Source: Spirosoma endbachense (GTDB lineage Bacteria; Bacteroidota; Bacteroidia; Cytophagales; Spirosomataceae). Taken from it: a stretch of 64,000 nucleotides of DNA. This document shows, in pieces, positions 17,470-26,199 of this stretch (position 1 is its first letter; every line of letters starts with the position of its first letter). Under the pieces are notes generated by a model. That model had not been told where the DNA came from and did not search any database. It saw only the letters and a list, made by a program, of their open reading frames with translations. The stretch covers positions 1,413,244-1,477,243 of the forward strand of contig NZ_CP045997.1 of assembly GCF_010233585.1 (NCBI RefSeq). Reading direction: 5' to 3'. A program made the position numbers and the translations under genes.

Positions 17470-18033
17470 TCAACTGTCTTGCTGTGAATTGAAATAAGCT
17501 GGTTTTTTTAACAACACTGGCTCTCTGACAAATGAGGATGGATACCGAATAAACAGCCGTTCGTAATGCTGGATCATTAGCTGATCATCGCTGTTGAGGC
17601 CAGATAGGAGTAAATAAGGAAGATTACCGACAAGTTTTAGTGCTTTCAGCGTGTTGGCTACGTTTCCGAAAGTGGCAAATGAAGTCGGCTTAATTATAAC
17701 TGCCACATCGCCGTTCGCTGAATTTTTCACCGTTTCCAGTAATTTAGTCAAGCCTTCTGGTCCGAACCCGGTTTGCTGTAATTCTGCCTTATCGTTCCCA
17801 CCCCAATACTGCATAAAACCAATTCGGTCTTTATCGAGTAAGAATAGTGTTACTACTTTTCTGGGATAAATCGGCGATTCATATTTTTGACAGCCCGATG
17901 GCACTGTAACGCCCATGATAACCGGGCGCTGAATGGCTTTCTGAAACACAAAGAACACGATCAGTAACAAGGCAATACTGACAAACGGTGTGAAGTCGAT
18001 TCGGACCGGGATATGGGTTCGGCGGGTTGTCAT
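17470..18033 (-). CDS. ExbD/TolR-like protein
   Basis: The 187-residue paralogue of the downstream gene starts with VRIDFTPFVSIALLLIVFFVFQ, the ExbD membrane helix with the conserved Asp. The periplasmic part contains GDVAVIIKPTSFATFGNVANTLKAL, which fits the ExbD fold. Both proteins carry a Cys shortly after the membrane helix (VPSGCQ here, VPGCRK in the partner), possibly for a disulfide. It is the first gene of a two-gene unit transcribed divergently from the DUF1648-like gene. Confidence 0.75.
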   Translation of the reverse strand: MTTRRTHIPVRIDFTPFVSIALLLIVFFVFQKAIQRPVIMGVTVPSGCQKYESPIYPRKVVTLFLLDKDRIGFMQYWGGNDKAELQQTGFGPEGLTKLLETVKNSANGDVAVIIKPTSFATFGNVANTLKALKLVGNLPYLLLSGLNSDDQLMIQHYERLFIRYPSSFVREPVLLKKPAYFNSQQDS

Positions 18034-18132
18034 AGCGATCAGGTTTTTTAGCCGATTGATGTCTTATTGGCTGTATTTCCATAAACCCGCTTCGGTTTTC
18101 GTACCTTTACTGTTATTATCCTATTGGTAGAT

Positions 18133-18618
18133 ATGGATATGAGCACGTACGAACGTAATGCGAACCGACTAACCGTTTTTCTGTTACTTGTGGAGATTGG
18201 TTTGGCCCTCGCCGGAACAATAAAACTATCGGGACCTATCCCAATTCATTTTAAAGGAAACGGCGAACCCAATCGCTGGGGTAACCCGTCAACGTTACTG
18301 GTGATCGCCTTTGTCGGTTGTTGTTTAGTCGGCTTATTGTGGATTATCCGACGTCCGTCCACCGAACAGATGAATACTCCTGGTTCGCCAACGTCCGAGA
18401 ACAGAGCCAATCAACAACAGAATACCGACCAATTATTGGCTACGATTCGCACCGTAGTGGCTGGCTTGTTTTTAGGTGTTATAAGTCAAATCCTATGGGT
18501 TAGCTTCTATCATCAGAAGCAGATTATTCTGTGGCCATCGTTCCTATTTATAGCCCTCATTCTGGCTAGTACGTTATTAGGGCTGTTCAGCGCATTACAA
18601 TTATCAGCAGAAAGCTAA
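18133..18618 (+). CDS. DUF1648-like membrane protein
   Basis: The 161-residue protein has four hydrophobic segments. Between the first two is IPIHFKGNGEPNRWGNPSTLL, which fits the DUF1648 motif (P-x-H-x-x-x-x-G-x-x-x-x-W), found in SdpI-type immunity proteins and membrane regulators. The rest (TM at about 58-75, 100-125 and 135-155) has no motif. Role unknown. ATGs at 18133 and 18139 are both possible. It ends 24 bases before the oxidoreductase gene, so they may be co-transcribed. Confidence 0.65.
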   Translation: MDMSTYERNANRLTVFLLLVEIGLALAGTIKLSGPIPIHFKGNGEPNRWGNPSTLLVIAFVGCCLVGLLWIIRRPSTEQMNTPGSPTSENRANQQQNTDQLLATIRTVVAGLFLGVISQILWVSFYHQKQIILWPSFLFIALILASTLLGLFSALQLSAES

Positions 18619-18642
18619 ACAGTTTCGTCATATATTTGCCCC

Positions 18643-21633
18643 ATGTTCCGTCTCCCTTACAACCCGCCCTTCGCTACGCTGGAGCCTTCTTTTGAAGGTG
18701 ATTTATATTTCGATGAAACCCCTGAACATACCGCTCAGCGTGTGCTCTATGCCACTGATGCGTCGGTGTATCAGGAAATGCCCATTGCCGTAGCGCTGCC
18801 GAAATCGGTTGCCGATATTAAACGGCTTCTACGGTTTGCCCAGCAACACGGACTGGGCCTGATTCCGCGTGCGGCCGGAACATCCCTGGCCGGGCAGGTT
18901 GTAGGAAGTGGTATTGTGGTCGATATTTCTAAATATTTCGGTCAGGTTCTGGATGTCAACGCTGACCAGCAGTGGGTGCGTGTTCAGCCGGGCGTTATTC
19001 GCGACGACCTCAATGCTTACCTGAAACCACATGGTCTGCACTTCGGCCCAGAAACTTCGACTGCCAGCCGTGCCATGATTGGCGGGATGATTGGCAACAA
19101 TTCATGCGGACTTCATTCCATTGTCTGGGGAACTACCCGCGACCATCTGCTCGAAGTTCGTGTTGTATTGAGCGATGGTGCCGAAGTAACATTTGGCCCT
19201 CTTACCCGCGATCAGTTCGACACCAAATGCCGGGGCGAAAATGTCGTTAGTCCGTTGGAACAGCGATTATATGTTCAGTTCCGTGACTGGTTATCCAAGC
19301 AAAACGTTCAGCAGCACATTCGTGATGGATACCCAAAGCCAACCGTTTCACGCCGAAATACAGGCTATGCACTGGATGCGCTGGTCGATTTTTGGGGCGT
19401 GGAGCCAGATTCTCAGGAGCCGGATGATTCCCTTTACCCTGCTAAAACATTCAACTTTGCTCACCTCATTGCCGGATCGGAGGGTACGCTTTGCTTTATT
19501 ACCGAAGCAAAACTGAACCTGTTGCCCTTGCCTCCTAAAGAAACGGCGCTCGTATGTGCGCATTTCGATACCATTCGGCAATCACTGGAAGCAAATCTGG
19601 TAGCGTTGGCGCATCAGTGCTATGCTTCGGAACTGGTGGATGATTATATTCTGCAACTGACCAAAACCAACATCGAGCAGACGAAGAACCGTACGTTTGT
19701 AGAAGGCGATCCGAAAGCGATCCTGATGGTCGAGTTTTTTGATAACACCGTGACCGGTGTTCAACAGCAAGCCGAAGCGTTTGTGGCCGCTCTTCGGGCC
19801 AAAAACCTGGGATATGCCTATCCAATTCTGTTTGATGAAGAAACCAAAAAGCCCTGGGCATTACGGAAGGCTGGATTGAGTATCATGTATAATATCCCCG
19901 GCGACGAAAAACCGGCCAACGTCATTGAGGACACGGCTGTTGATGTACATGACCTGCCCGATTATATCGACGAACTGGATAAAATGGCGTGGGAAAATCA
20001 CGGCCTGAAACTCGAATATTCGGCACATGCCGGAGCCGGAGAAATTCACGTGTTGCCACTCATTAATCTCAAATCGTCGGAGGGGCGCACCAAGTTTCGG
20101 GCATTGCTGATGGACACGGCGCAACTGGTCAAAAAATACGGCGGTTCGTTGTCGGGCGAGCATGGCGACGGGCGGCTGCGGGGTGAATGCATCGCGTTTA
20201 TGCTCGGGCCCGAAAACTACCAGCTGTGCAAAGATGTGAAGGCGCTCTGGGACCCACATAATACATTCAATCCCGGCAAAGTTGTCGACACACCACCCAT
20301 GAACGAGTCGCTGCGTTCGGAAGCTGATGTGGTGATTCCACAACCGAAGACCGTTTTTGATTTCTCCAAAGACGGTGGATTGCTCGAACTGGCTGAAAAA
20401 TGTTCGGGCTCAGGCGATTGCCGCAAAACGGAAATCTCCGGTGGAACGATGTGCCCAAGCTATATGGCTACCCGGCGCGAACGCGATACGACGCGGGCAA
20501 GGGCCAATATTTTGCGGCATTTTTACGGCAATACCCAGAAGCCGACCGACCACGACTACGCGACGGTTAAGGAAGTTCTGGACTTATGTCTGTCGTGCAA
20601 AGCCTGTAAAGCTGAATGCCCATCGAGCGTGGACATGACACGCATGAAGGCTGAATTTACGCAGCAGCAATACCGGGAATCCGGGATTCCGTTACGGGCT
20701 AAATTGGTTGGCAATTTTACAAAACTGATGTCGCTGGCCAGCATTGCTCCCTGGGCCTATAACGCGATATACGATACACCATCGCTTCGACGTATTGCCA
20801 ATAAAACGGTTGGTTTTCACCCCGACCGAACAATGCCGGAACTGGCTGGAACGACGTTGAGAAAATGGTTTTCGGCGAGGAGTAAGGCGAAAAACGGACA
20901 GCAGCATGCTCAGGTTCTCCTTTTCTGCGATGAATTTACGAATTACAACGATGTGGAGGTTGGCCAGAAAGCAATTCAGTTGCTGGAACGTTTAGGCTAT
21001 GCCGTTACTATTCCTAACCACGTTGAAAGCGGGCGAACGTATTTATCGAAAGGATTGGTTGCCGATGCCCGGCAGATCGCTATTCGAAATGTAACGTTGC
21101 TCAAAGACCTGATTACAGCCGAAACGCCATTGATCGGTCTGGAACCCTCGGCTATCCTGACCTTCCGGGACGAATACCCTGATCTTGTACCGGCTGAGTT
21201 GAAGGCCGATGCACAGCGAATCGCTCAGCACGTTTTCCTGTTTGAGGAATGGGTTGCGCGTGAGATCGACAACAAGCGAATTGATAGCAGCTCATTCATT
21301 GATGAGGTAAGACAGGTGAAAATCCACGGCCATTGTCACCAGAAAGCCTTGTCGTCGATGGTTCCGGTGAAAAAAATGCTATCGCTTCCTAAAAACTATC
21401 AGGTTCAGTTGATACCATCGGGTTGTTGCGGCATGGCAGGCTCGTTTGGGTACGAAACCGAGCATTATGATCTGTCGATGCAAATTGGTGAACTCGTGTT
21501 GTTCCCTGCTGTCCGACAGGCAGAGCAAGCTATTATTTCGGCTGCCGGTACGAGCTGCCGACACCAGATAAAAGACGGAACCGGACGAAAAGCGCAGCAC
21601 CCCGCCGAAATTTTATTTGACGCGCTTAAGTAG
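18643..21633 (+). CDS. YdiJ-type FAD-linked oxidase with Fe-S domains (2-hydroxyacid dehydrogenase family)
   Basis: The 996-residue cytoplasmic protein joins three parts. First is an FAD-binding PCMH domain (about 45-220; PRAAGTSLAGQVVGSGIVVD and the GGMIGNNSCGLHS turn). Then comes the FAD-oxidase C-terminal domain (about 280-535; SGEHGDGRLRG). Last is an iron-sulfur part with two cysteine clusters (about 580-680; CSGSGDCRKTE..CP and CLSCKACKAECP) and CCG-type heterodisulfide-reductase-like motifs (HGHCHQ and SGCCGMAGSFG, about 890-935). This is the layout of YdiJ and related D-lactate/D-2-hydroxyglutarate dehydrogenases that pass electrons to quinone or another carrier. The exact substrate is not clear. 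The gene is complete. Confidence 0.9.
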   Translation: MFRLPYNPPFATLEPSFEGDLYFDETPEHTAQRVLYATDASVYQEMPIAVALPKSVADIKRLLRFAQQHGLGLIPRAAGTSLAGQVVGSGIVVDISKYFGQVLDVNADQQWVRVQPGVIRDDLNAYLKPHGLHFGPETSTASRAMIGGMIGNNSCGLHSIVWGTTRDHLLEVRVVLSDGAEVTFGPLTRDQFDTKCRGENVVSPLEQRLYVQFRDWLSKQNVQQHIRDGYPKPTVSRRNTGYALDALVDFWGVEPDSQEPDDSLYPAKTFNFAHLIAGSEGTLCFITEAKLNLLPLPPKETALVCAHFDTIRQSLEANLVALAHQCYASELVDDYILQLTKTNIEQTKNRTFVEGDPKAILMVEFFDNTVTGVQQQAEAFVAALRAKNLGYAYPILFDEETKKPWALRKAGLSIMYNIPGDEKPANVIEDTAVDVHDLPDYIDELDKMAWENHGLKLEYSAHAGAGEIHVLPLINLKSSEGRTKFRALLMDTAQLVKKYGGSLSGEHGDGRLRGECIAFMLGPENYQLCKDVKALWDPHNTFNPGKVVDTPPMNESLRSEADVVIPQPKTVFDFSKDGGLLELAEKCSGSGDCRKTEISGGTMCPSYMATRRERDTTRARANILRHFYGNTQKPTDHDYATVKEVLDLCLSCKACKAECPSSVDMTRMKAEFTQQQYRESGIPLRAKLVGNFTKLMSLASIAPWAYNAIYDTPSLRRIANKTVGFHPDRTMPELAGTTLRKWFSARSKAKNGQQHAQVLLFCDEFTNYNDVEVGQKAIQLLERLGYAVTIPNHVESGRTYLSKGLVADARQIAIRNVTLLKDLITAETPLIGLEPSAILTFRDEYPDLVPAELKADAQRIAQHVFLFEEWVAREIDNKRIDSSSFIDEVRQVKIHGHCHQKALSSMVPVKKMLSLPKNYQVQLIPSGCCGMAGSFGYETEHYDLSMQIGELVLFPAVRQAEQAIISAAGTSCRHQIKDGTGRKAQHPAEILFDALK

Positions 21634-22077
21634 CGAGTGATTGAATCCGTAAGTTGCTGAGATGGCTACCTGCTTTGACATCATTTAACGGATAGTAGCG
21701 TGAGGTCAGGTTGAAGAACCTGACCTCTGCGGTTTCTCAAAGCCGCATCCGGCATGAACATCGAAGTTTCTCAAATCGCGACGGCGAATCATCCCTGCTA
21801 TGTCGGTTTCTTCAAACCGACATCACATCCCCTTAGCGACAGCTTTTTAGATTAATTTACGGATCTCAAAGTAGCGTGGGCGTAACCTTGTGATTGAGTA
21901 AACGATCCTGCAACGCGCAACATCAACAGAGCAATAGATAGTTAGCTCCGCTTCGCAACGGGATGTATCCGTCTGAAACGGGCAAGATGATTTTCTAACA
22001 GAGACATCCTGTCTGCAAACACCAAACCTTTTCTGTTCCTGGTGGTTTTGCATAAACCGAAAACATTCACAGCAATC
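21634..22077. other. Intergenic region with a cluster of small hairpins
   Basis: The 444 bases hold no gene. The 5' third contains the hairpin cluster described separately (21702-21822). The remainder, to the ATG at 22078, has no convincing promoter box or frame. Confidence 0.6.
21702..21822. repeat. Cluster of short hairpins with TTTCT(T)CAAA centres
   Basis: There are three clear hairpins and one weak one. Hairpin A is 21702-21712 with 21717-21727 (11 perfect pairs, GAAG loop). Hairpin B is 21728-21735 with 21740-21747 (8 pairs, one G-T, CTCA loop). A weak one is at 21762-21778. Hairpin D is 21801-21809 with 21814-21822 (9 perfect pairs, CTTC loop). B, D and the weak one share a centre of the type GTTTCT(T)CAAA while the stem flanks differ, so the stems changed by compensation. 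That suggests selection on structure or a family of miniature repeats rather than one terminator. Confidence 0.55.
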
Positions 22078-23169
22078 ATGGAGAACTCAAATTCATCAGC
22101 CCTTAGCGATGGTGCACAACAAGCCAATATCGTTTCCAACGAAAATGCGGAAGCCATGTTCGGTGCCGATCAGGGCGAAACAAATATGGTTAAACTCGTG
22201 GACGGCAAGTTGACGCCCATTGGTGATACCGAAGACGATGTTATGGACGAACAACTCCGCAATCGTTACAGTAGTGACGAAGAACGGAGCTTACAGGGCG
22301 ACCAGCAGCATGGTAAAACCTACGAAAACTCGGATGCAGCCCTACGCGTCGGCGACGTGATCGACAATCGGGAAGTACCTAATGATCCGATTGCTGAGGC
22401 CGAATTAACGGGTAATCCCGATGCGGGCGACACCGTCAATACGGGGCTGCCTTCCGAAGATGCGCCGAATGATCGTACTGAAAAGGGTACAGATTCTACG
22501 CCGACAGGGGCATTTGGAGCCTGGGCGTTTCCGACCGGAGTAGGCGATATATCGGTTCAGAACTCGGTTCCGACAACACCGCCTTCACCTGATCCAACGC
22601 AGCCGGTGCCGGGAATTCCGGAAACACCACCAACGCCACCCGTTCCCGGTCCTGAAATACCAGATCTGCCGGGTTCGCCCAAACCGGCGAATCCCGAAAT
22701 TCAGGAGCCCGATCAGCCCGATCGCTCGCATGAAATCAATGCAGGATACACAACGGCGCGACATCGGGTAGCAACTACCGATTTTCTGACGTATACCGCC
22801 GAAGTATCGGGTTTGATCGATGAGACGGATGTAGAACTGAATGAATCCGCTCCGGATGAATCTACGCCGGGTAGTCACTATCAGGGCCAGGCAGCTGGTC
22901 CTGATGATCAGGGTATGGAAGAGAAACCAGATACTGGCGATGCTGCCCATCCCTATGATGTGAGCGCTAAAGATGCTGACGTTTATCAGCCGGGCGAACG
23001 TCCGGAAGAGAAAAAAGAAGCTCAGGAGCTACCCCGCGAAATGGCCGACGAAAGTAGTGTAACAGCGCAAGATATGATTTCCGGCCCAGATCGCTCTGAT
23101 CAGAAGTCGACAGAAGGACTCGATCGGAAATATAATGATCCTGAAGCTGCCCGCGATATGGCGAGTTAA
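22078..23169 (+). CDS. Acidic, proline-rich, disordered protein of unknown function
   Basis: The 363-residue protein has no signal peptide, membrane segment or cysteine that I can see. It is rich in Asp, Glu, Pro, Gly and Thr; residues about 170-220 are a proline run of the kind PETPPTPPVPGPEIPDLPG. The first 60 residues (NENAEAMFGADQGE, VKLVDGKLTPIGDTEDDV) look more ordered. The strong acidity suggests a soluble, extended protein, perhaps for stress or desiccation; that is inference. The ATG at 22078 is preferred to a Met 36 bases upstream because the first residues there (VLHKPKTFTAI) look non-coding. I do not recognise a family. Confidence 0.65.
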   Translation: MENSNSSALSDGAQQANIVSNENAEAMFGADQGETNMVKLVDGKLTPIGDTEDDVMDEQLRNRYSSDEERSLQGDQQHGKTYENSDAALRVGDVIDNREVPNDPIAEAELTGNPDAGDTVNTGLPSEDAPNDRTEKGTDSTPTGAFGAWAFPTGVGDISVQNSVPTTPPSPDPTQPVPGIPETPPTPPVPGPEIPDLPGSPKPANPEIQEPDQPDRSHEINAGYTTARHRVATTDFLTYTAEVSGLIDETDVELNESAPDESTPGSHYQGQAAGPDDQGMEEKPDTGDAAHPYDVSAKDADVYQPGERPEEKKEAQELPREMADESSVTAQDMISGPDRSDQKSTEGLDRKYNDPEAARDMAS

Positions 23170-23187
23170 GCTAAGATTTGGATTGGT

Positions 23188-23268
23188 GTAACGCGGGTGG
23201 AAACGCGATTCTGGTTAGCACAATTTGTGTAGACTAAGGGCGCAGGTTTCCACCCGCGTTACTTTTTT
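23188..23268 (+). terminator. Long-loop hairpin followed by a T-run
   Basis: A perfect 17-base stem (23188-23204 with 23246-23262) encloses a 41-base loop and is followed by TTTTTT. It starts 19 bases after the stop of the acidic-protein gene and ends 32 bases before the next ATG. Function as its terminator is likely; the large loop is unusual for that and invites an alternative reading as a mobile or regulatory repeat. Confidence 0.6.
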
Positions 23269-23299
23269 CCTACTTTTAGCCGCTAAATCTTTTAAGACC

Positions 23300-23992
23300 A
23301 TGAAAAAATTACTGATTCCCTGTCTATTGTTAAGCGCAATGGCAGTTGCAACTCCCCCCGACAAAAAACCAAAGTGGACGGCGCTTTTTAATGGTAAAGA
23401 AATTAAAGGCTGGCATAGCTATCATAAAGACGGCGTAGTTGGCTGGAGTATTGAAGATGGGGCATTAACGCCCGATGGTACCGGTGGAGACCTCGTTACC
23501 GATAAAGAATATGAAAATTTTGAACTCGAATTTGACTTCAAAATCCCGAAAGGCAGCAATAGCGGTGTTGTCTACAAAATTATTGACAGTCCAGATATTA
23601 AATCGACGTATATGTCGGGCCCTGAATACCAGGTAATTGATGATAAAGGGTATCTGGATGGCGACGGAAAACCGTATAAGCTGAAAGATACTCAGTTAAC
23701 GGGCGCTAATTACGATATGATTCCGCCCGCCGATATGAACGTGACAAAAGCGCCGGGCGAATGGAACAAAGGCCGGATTGTGGTCAACAATAATCATGTC
23801 GAACATTACCTGAATGGGAAGAAAATGGTCGATTATGAATACGGTTCCGACGATTGGAAGCAACTGGTGGCTAAAAGTAAGTTTGCGAACTGGCCTTATG
23901 CCAAACCTCATGCAAAAGGTAAAATAGCCCTGCAGAACCATAGTCCCAAAGAGCGCGTCTGGTATCGGAACGTACAGATTCGGGAGTTGTAA
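23300..23992 (+). CDS. DUF1080 (3-keto-disaccharide hydrolase-like) secreted protein
   Basis: The 230-residue protein starts with a signal peptide (MKKLLIPCLLLSAMAVATPP) and then a single DUF1080 domain with a concanavalin-like fold. Family landmarks are WTALFNGKEIKGWHSY, GWSIEDGALTPDG, DLVTDKEYENFELEFDFKIPKGSNSGVVYKI, GPEYQVIDDKGY and the closing GKIALQNHSPKERVWYRNVQIREL. Some members hydrolyse 3-keto-glycosides. The ATG at 23300 is supported by the signal peptide and by the hairpin that occupies the upstream in-frame Met region. It is a single gene with its own terminator. Confidence 0.85.
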   Translation: MKKLLIPCLLLSAMAVATPPDKKPKWTALFNGKEIKGWHSYHKDGVVGWSIEDGALTPDGTGGDLVTDKEYENFELEFDFKIPKGSNSGVVYKIIDSPDIKSTYMSGPEYQVIDDKGYLDGDGKPYKLKDTQLTGANYDMIPPADMNVTKAPGEWNKGRIVVNNNHVEHYLNGKKMVDYEYGSDDWKQLVAKSKFANWPYAKPHAKGKIALQNHSPKERVWYRNVQIREL

Positions 23993-24015
23993 TGTATTAT
24001 TGACTTGGAATGAAG

Positions 24016-24050
24016 GCCCAAATACTCCTGCGAGTATTTGGGCTTTTTTT
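24016..24050 (+). terminator. Rho-independent terminator of the DUF1080 gene
   Basis: A perfect 12-base-pair stem (24016-24027 with 24032-24043), a CTGC loop and a run of seven T (24044-24050) follow the stop at 23992. Confidence 0.9.
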
Positions 24051-24161
24051 ATTAATGGGTACGGCAGCCGTAAACGATGAGGTCGATCTTATCGACCACT
24101 TTTTGAGGTAAAATCATTTACTCGATTCACGCAATAACCTTGAACAGGCAAGTGGATCAAG

Positions 24162-24569
24162 CTACTCATAATCAATTCGTTTTCGATTCGCTTTTACGTC
24201 TCCCTTCCGCTTTTTCTCCGAAATCCGTTCGTCGACCGATGCCTTCGACGGTTTGGTTGCTTTACGGGGTTTGGGTTTCTCAAAGGCTTTTTCAATCAGG
24301 CGGTAAAATTTCTTTGTAACCTTCTCTTTGTTAGCCAACTGCGTCCGTTCGGTTTGGTGGGTAAGCACCAGTTCGCCGTCGGTAGTGAGTTTACTGACCA
24401 GTTTTTCTTCCAGAATAGCCCGTTCCTCGTCGGTAAGCAGGGCTGAGTTGCGAACATCGAAGCGGAGTTCAGCTTTGGTTGCCACTTTATTCACGTTCTG
24501 GCCACCTGCACCCCCGCTTCGGGCAAACTGATAACGTATGTCGGGTTGTAGGCGGTTCGGGTCCATCAA
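24162..24569 (-). CDS. arfB: Alternative ribosome-rescue factor ArfB (YaeJ)
   Basis: The 135-residue protein has the class-I release-factor domain with the GGQ motif at residues 22-24 (SGGAGGQNVNK), then a basic C-terminal tail rich in Lys and Arg (about 105-135; KPRKATKPSKASVDERISEKKRKGDVKANRKR), which in ArfB enters the empty mRNA channel of stalled ribosomes. It lacks the codon-recognition domains of RF1/RF2, as expected. It hydrolyses peptidyl-tRNA on ribosomes stalled without a stop codon. It is a single gene read divergently from the paralogue array. Confidence 0.92.
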   Translation of the reverse strand: MMDPNRLQPDIRYQFARSGGAGGQNVNKVATKAELRFDVRNSALLTDEERAILEEKLVSKLTTDGELVLTHQTERTQLANKEKVTKKFYRLIEKAFEKPKPRKATKPSKASVDERISEKKRKGDVKANRKRIDYE

Positions 24570-24670
24570 TAGTCGAGTCAGTTAGTAGATTTTATTTGAA
24601 AAAGTGATCACTGAACGAACAATCCCTGAAAGGAACAGTTCTTTTTGTCAAAACTAATGGATTCAACGTT

Positions 24671-25012
24671 ATGGCACATCACGATCAAAAAATCGCCACG
24701 ATGCTGGACGATACGCTGGCTACCCTCGGTGGTGGAGCGCGTTCAACAACGCCCGATGATGGAGTGAATCTAATTCAGGAATGGATCGGGATTGTGCGGT
24801 CAAACGTAAGCACGCAATGGGTAGCCGAACCCCTTGAAAAACTCCGTGACGCAATCAACGCCAATAATATCCGGGAAGTCGAACGCCTTTTATACGACCT
24901 CTCCGGCGAAACGATCGACCTTGCCAACAATGCCGCCGAAGGTGACTATAAACAAGGTTTGCAGAACCTGTCGACAGCCCTGAAAGATTTTGCACAGGGG
25001 TTGGCGAAATAA
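24671..25012 (+). CDS. Tandem paralogue 1 of 8: small helical protein, unknown family
   Basis: The 113-residue protein is the first of eight consecutive relatives. Shared traits across the eight are a start of the form (9-18 residues)-[LM]-x-[DQ]-x-T-[LVM], then a short loop (TTPDDG), the signature G[VI]xLIxxW[LI] (here GVNLIQEWIG), L-x-x-L-x-x-E/D and R-x-x-x-L-L-x-x-L, and a final helix (LSTALKDFAQGL). There is no signal peptide, membrane segment or Cys. The pattern predicts four amphipathic helices. It is followed by the second paralogue after 21 bases. I do not recognise the family. Confidence 0.8.
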   Translation: MAHHDQKIATMLDDTLATLGGGARSTTPDDGVNLIQEWIGIVRSNVSTQWVAEPLEKLRDAINANNIREVERLLYDLSGETIDLANNAAEGDYKQGLQNLSTALKDFAQGLAK

Positions 25013-25033
25013 CTTTAATCAACTGATACGATT

Positions 25034-25405
25034 ATGATTTCTCAGAATCAAAACCAGACGTCGCTCATTGAGCAAACAGTTAATACATTCGATGGACGGA
25101 TTGGCGAAACAACGGCCACTGACGGTTTATCCATCATCGATCAATGGTTGAATCGACTCGATGTTGCAGGTGATGAAGATACCGACGACATTGCCGATAC
25201 GCTTGAAAGTTTACGGGCCGAAGTTCATGTAGCCCAGCAGTACAACCGGCCCGACAACCAGCGTATTGCCGCTTTATTGGAAGATTTGATCAGCCAAACC
25301 CAGAAAGTGGCTGCTACGGCCGAAGCCAGTGCCGAACAGGAAGAACTCTCTCAATTGGTGGCAACCCTTGAGAACCTGCATCGGCAGGTAGCAAACAATA
25401 GCTGA
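25034..25405 (+). CDS. Tandem paralogue 2 of 8: small helical protein, unknown family
   Basis: The 123-residue relative has the signature GLSIIDQWLNRL after a TTATDG loop. It differs from the others by an acidic insertion (DEDTDDIADTLESLR) and a longer second loop (HVAQQYNRPDNQRIAALLEDL). The last helix ends LENLHRQVANNS, so the usual LRxFAxQL end is only partly kept. No Cys. It starts 21 bases after the first paralogue and lies 35 bases ahead of the third, which suits one transcript. Confidence 0.8.
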   Translation: MISQNQNQTSLIEQTVNTFDGRIGETTATDGLSIIDQWLNRLDVAGDEDTDDIADTLESLRAEVHVAQQYNRPDNQRIAALLEDLISQTQKVAATAEASAEQEELSQLVATLENLHRQVANNS

Positions 25406-25440
25406 CAATCTTAAATTATCTAATCCTAAACCCGATCATT

Positions 25441-26061
25441 ATGGCACTGAATCAGCATGCATCGAATTTAGTTGATACAACCGTTAATGCCTTCAATGGC
25501 AATACGACCGATATCTCCCCATTTGACGGTATTTCGCTCATTGACACCTGGATAACCACATTACGTAATGGCGAACAGAACACGATTTCTGTTGCAAACG
25601 GTTTGAGTGAACTGAAAGCTGAGCTACAAAGTGGCAACCCGAACGGATGGCATATCCGGGGAATCCTCGAAAACCTGGTTAATCAGGTCAGACATACCGC
25701 CCGTTTAGCTGATAGCGACGTGAAAACAAAGCTTGCTCCGTTGATCGAAGCGCTGGAAGGATTCAGTTATCAGCTCGGAGGCTCGTCGAAACCGGCCAAT
25801 ATGGGAGGGCAGGCACCCATGACGAGTACAGTTGGTGGCGAGTCAACAAACAGTGGCGCAGGTACATCGATAATCGACATGGACGATACGACTGGTAGCG
25901 ACGGTGGTGCTCGCAGTATAGGGGGCGCAACCGGCGACGATTATAGTCCGGAATCAGGCACCCGGTCGTCGGGTGTATCGAGTGAAAACAGGCCTGACCA
26001 TGCGGCCAGGTACGAATCGGATACCGATACTGGCTCCTCGGGAGGACGCTCACAGTACTAA
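25441..26061 (+). CDS. Tandem paralogue 3 of 8: helical domain plus Gly/Ser/Asp-rich tail
   Basis: The 206-residue protein has the family domain in residues 1-115 (GISLIDTWITTL; LEALEGFSYQLGG) and then a tail of about 90 residues rich in Gly, Ser, Thr and Asp (GGESTNSGAG, DDTTGSDGGARS, SSGGRSQY), unlike any of its siblings. The tail looks disordered and could be a linker, an interaction segment or a carrier of modification. A weak terminator follows, so genes 1-3 may form one transcript. Confidence 0.8.
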   Translation: MALNQHASNLVDTTVNAFNGNTTDISPFDGISLIDTWITTLRNGEQNTISVANGLSELKAELQSGNPNGWHIRGILENLVNQVRHTARLADSDVKTKLAPLIEALEGFSYQLGGSSKPANMGGQAPMTSTVGGESTNSGAGTSIIDMDDTTGSDGGARSIGGATGDDYSPESGTRSSGVSSENRPDHAARYESDTDTGSSGGRSQY

Positions 26062-26077
26062 ATTCGTAATAAACAGG

Positions 26078-26118
26078 AAGAGAGGGTTTTGCGATAAGGC
26101 AGGCTCTCTCTTTTGTTT
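26078..26118 (+). terminator. Probable terminator after paralogue 3
   Basis: A 7-base-pair stem (26078-26084 AAGAGAG with 26106-26112 CTCTCTT) with a 21-base loop is followed by TTGTTTTG. It is weaker than the other terminators, but the gap after it (138 bases between genes) is the largest in the array, so the array is probably split into genes 1-3 and 4-8. Confidence 0.45.
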
Positions 26119-26199
26119 TGCCCCCAAACAAAGCGTCGATTGAAGGGTTTTAGTAAATACAAAACCAATTAACCTCCGCTTCGGTGGTTCTCAACGACT

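Noticed and set aside
19861..20343. 160-residue open frame on the minus strand inside the oxidoreductase gene
   Set aside because: It is a shadow of the conserved plus-strand gene, which covers it fully with family motifs.
21702..21822. CRISPR array
   Set aside because: The units are not identical, the spacing is irregular and no cas gene is present.
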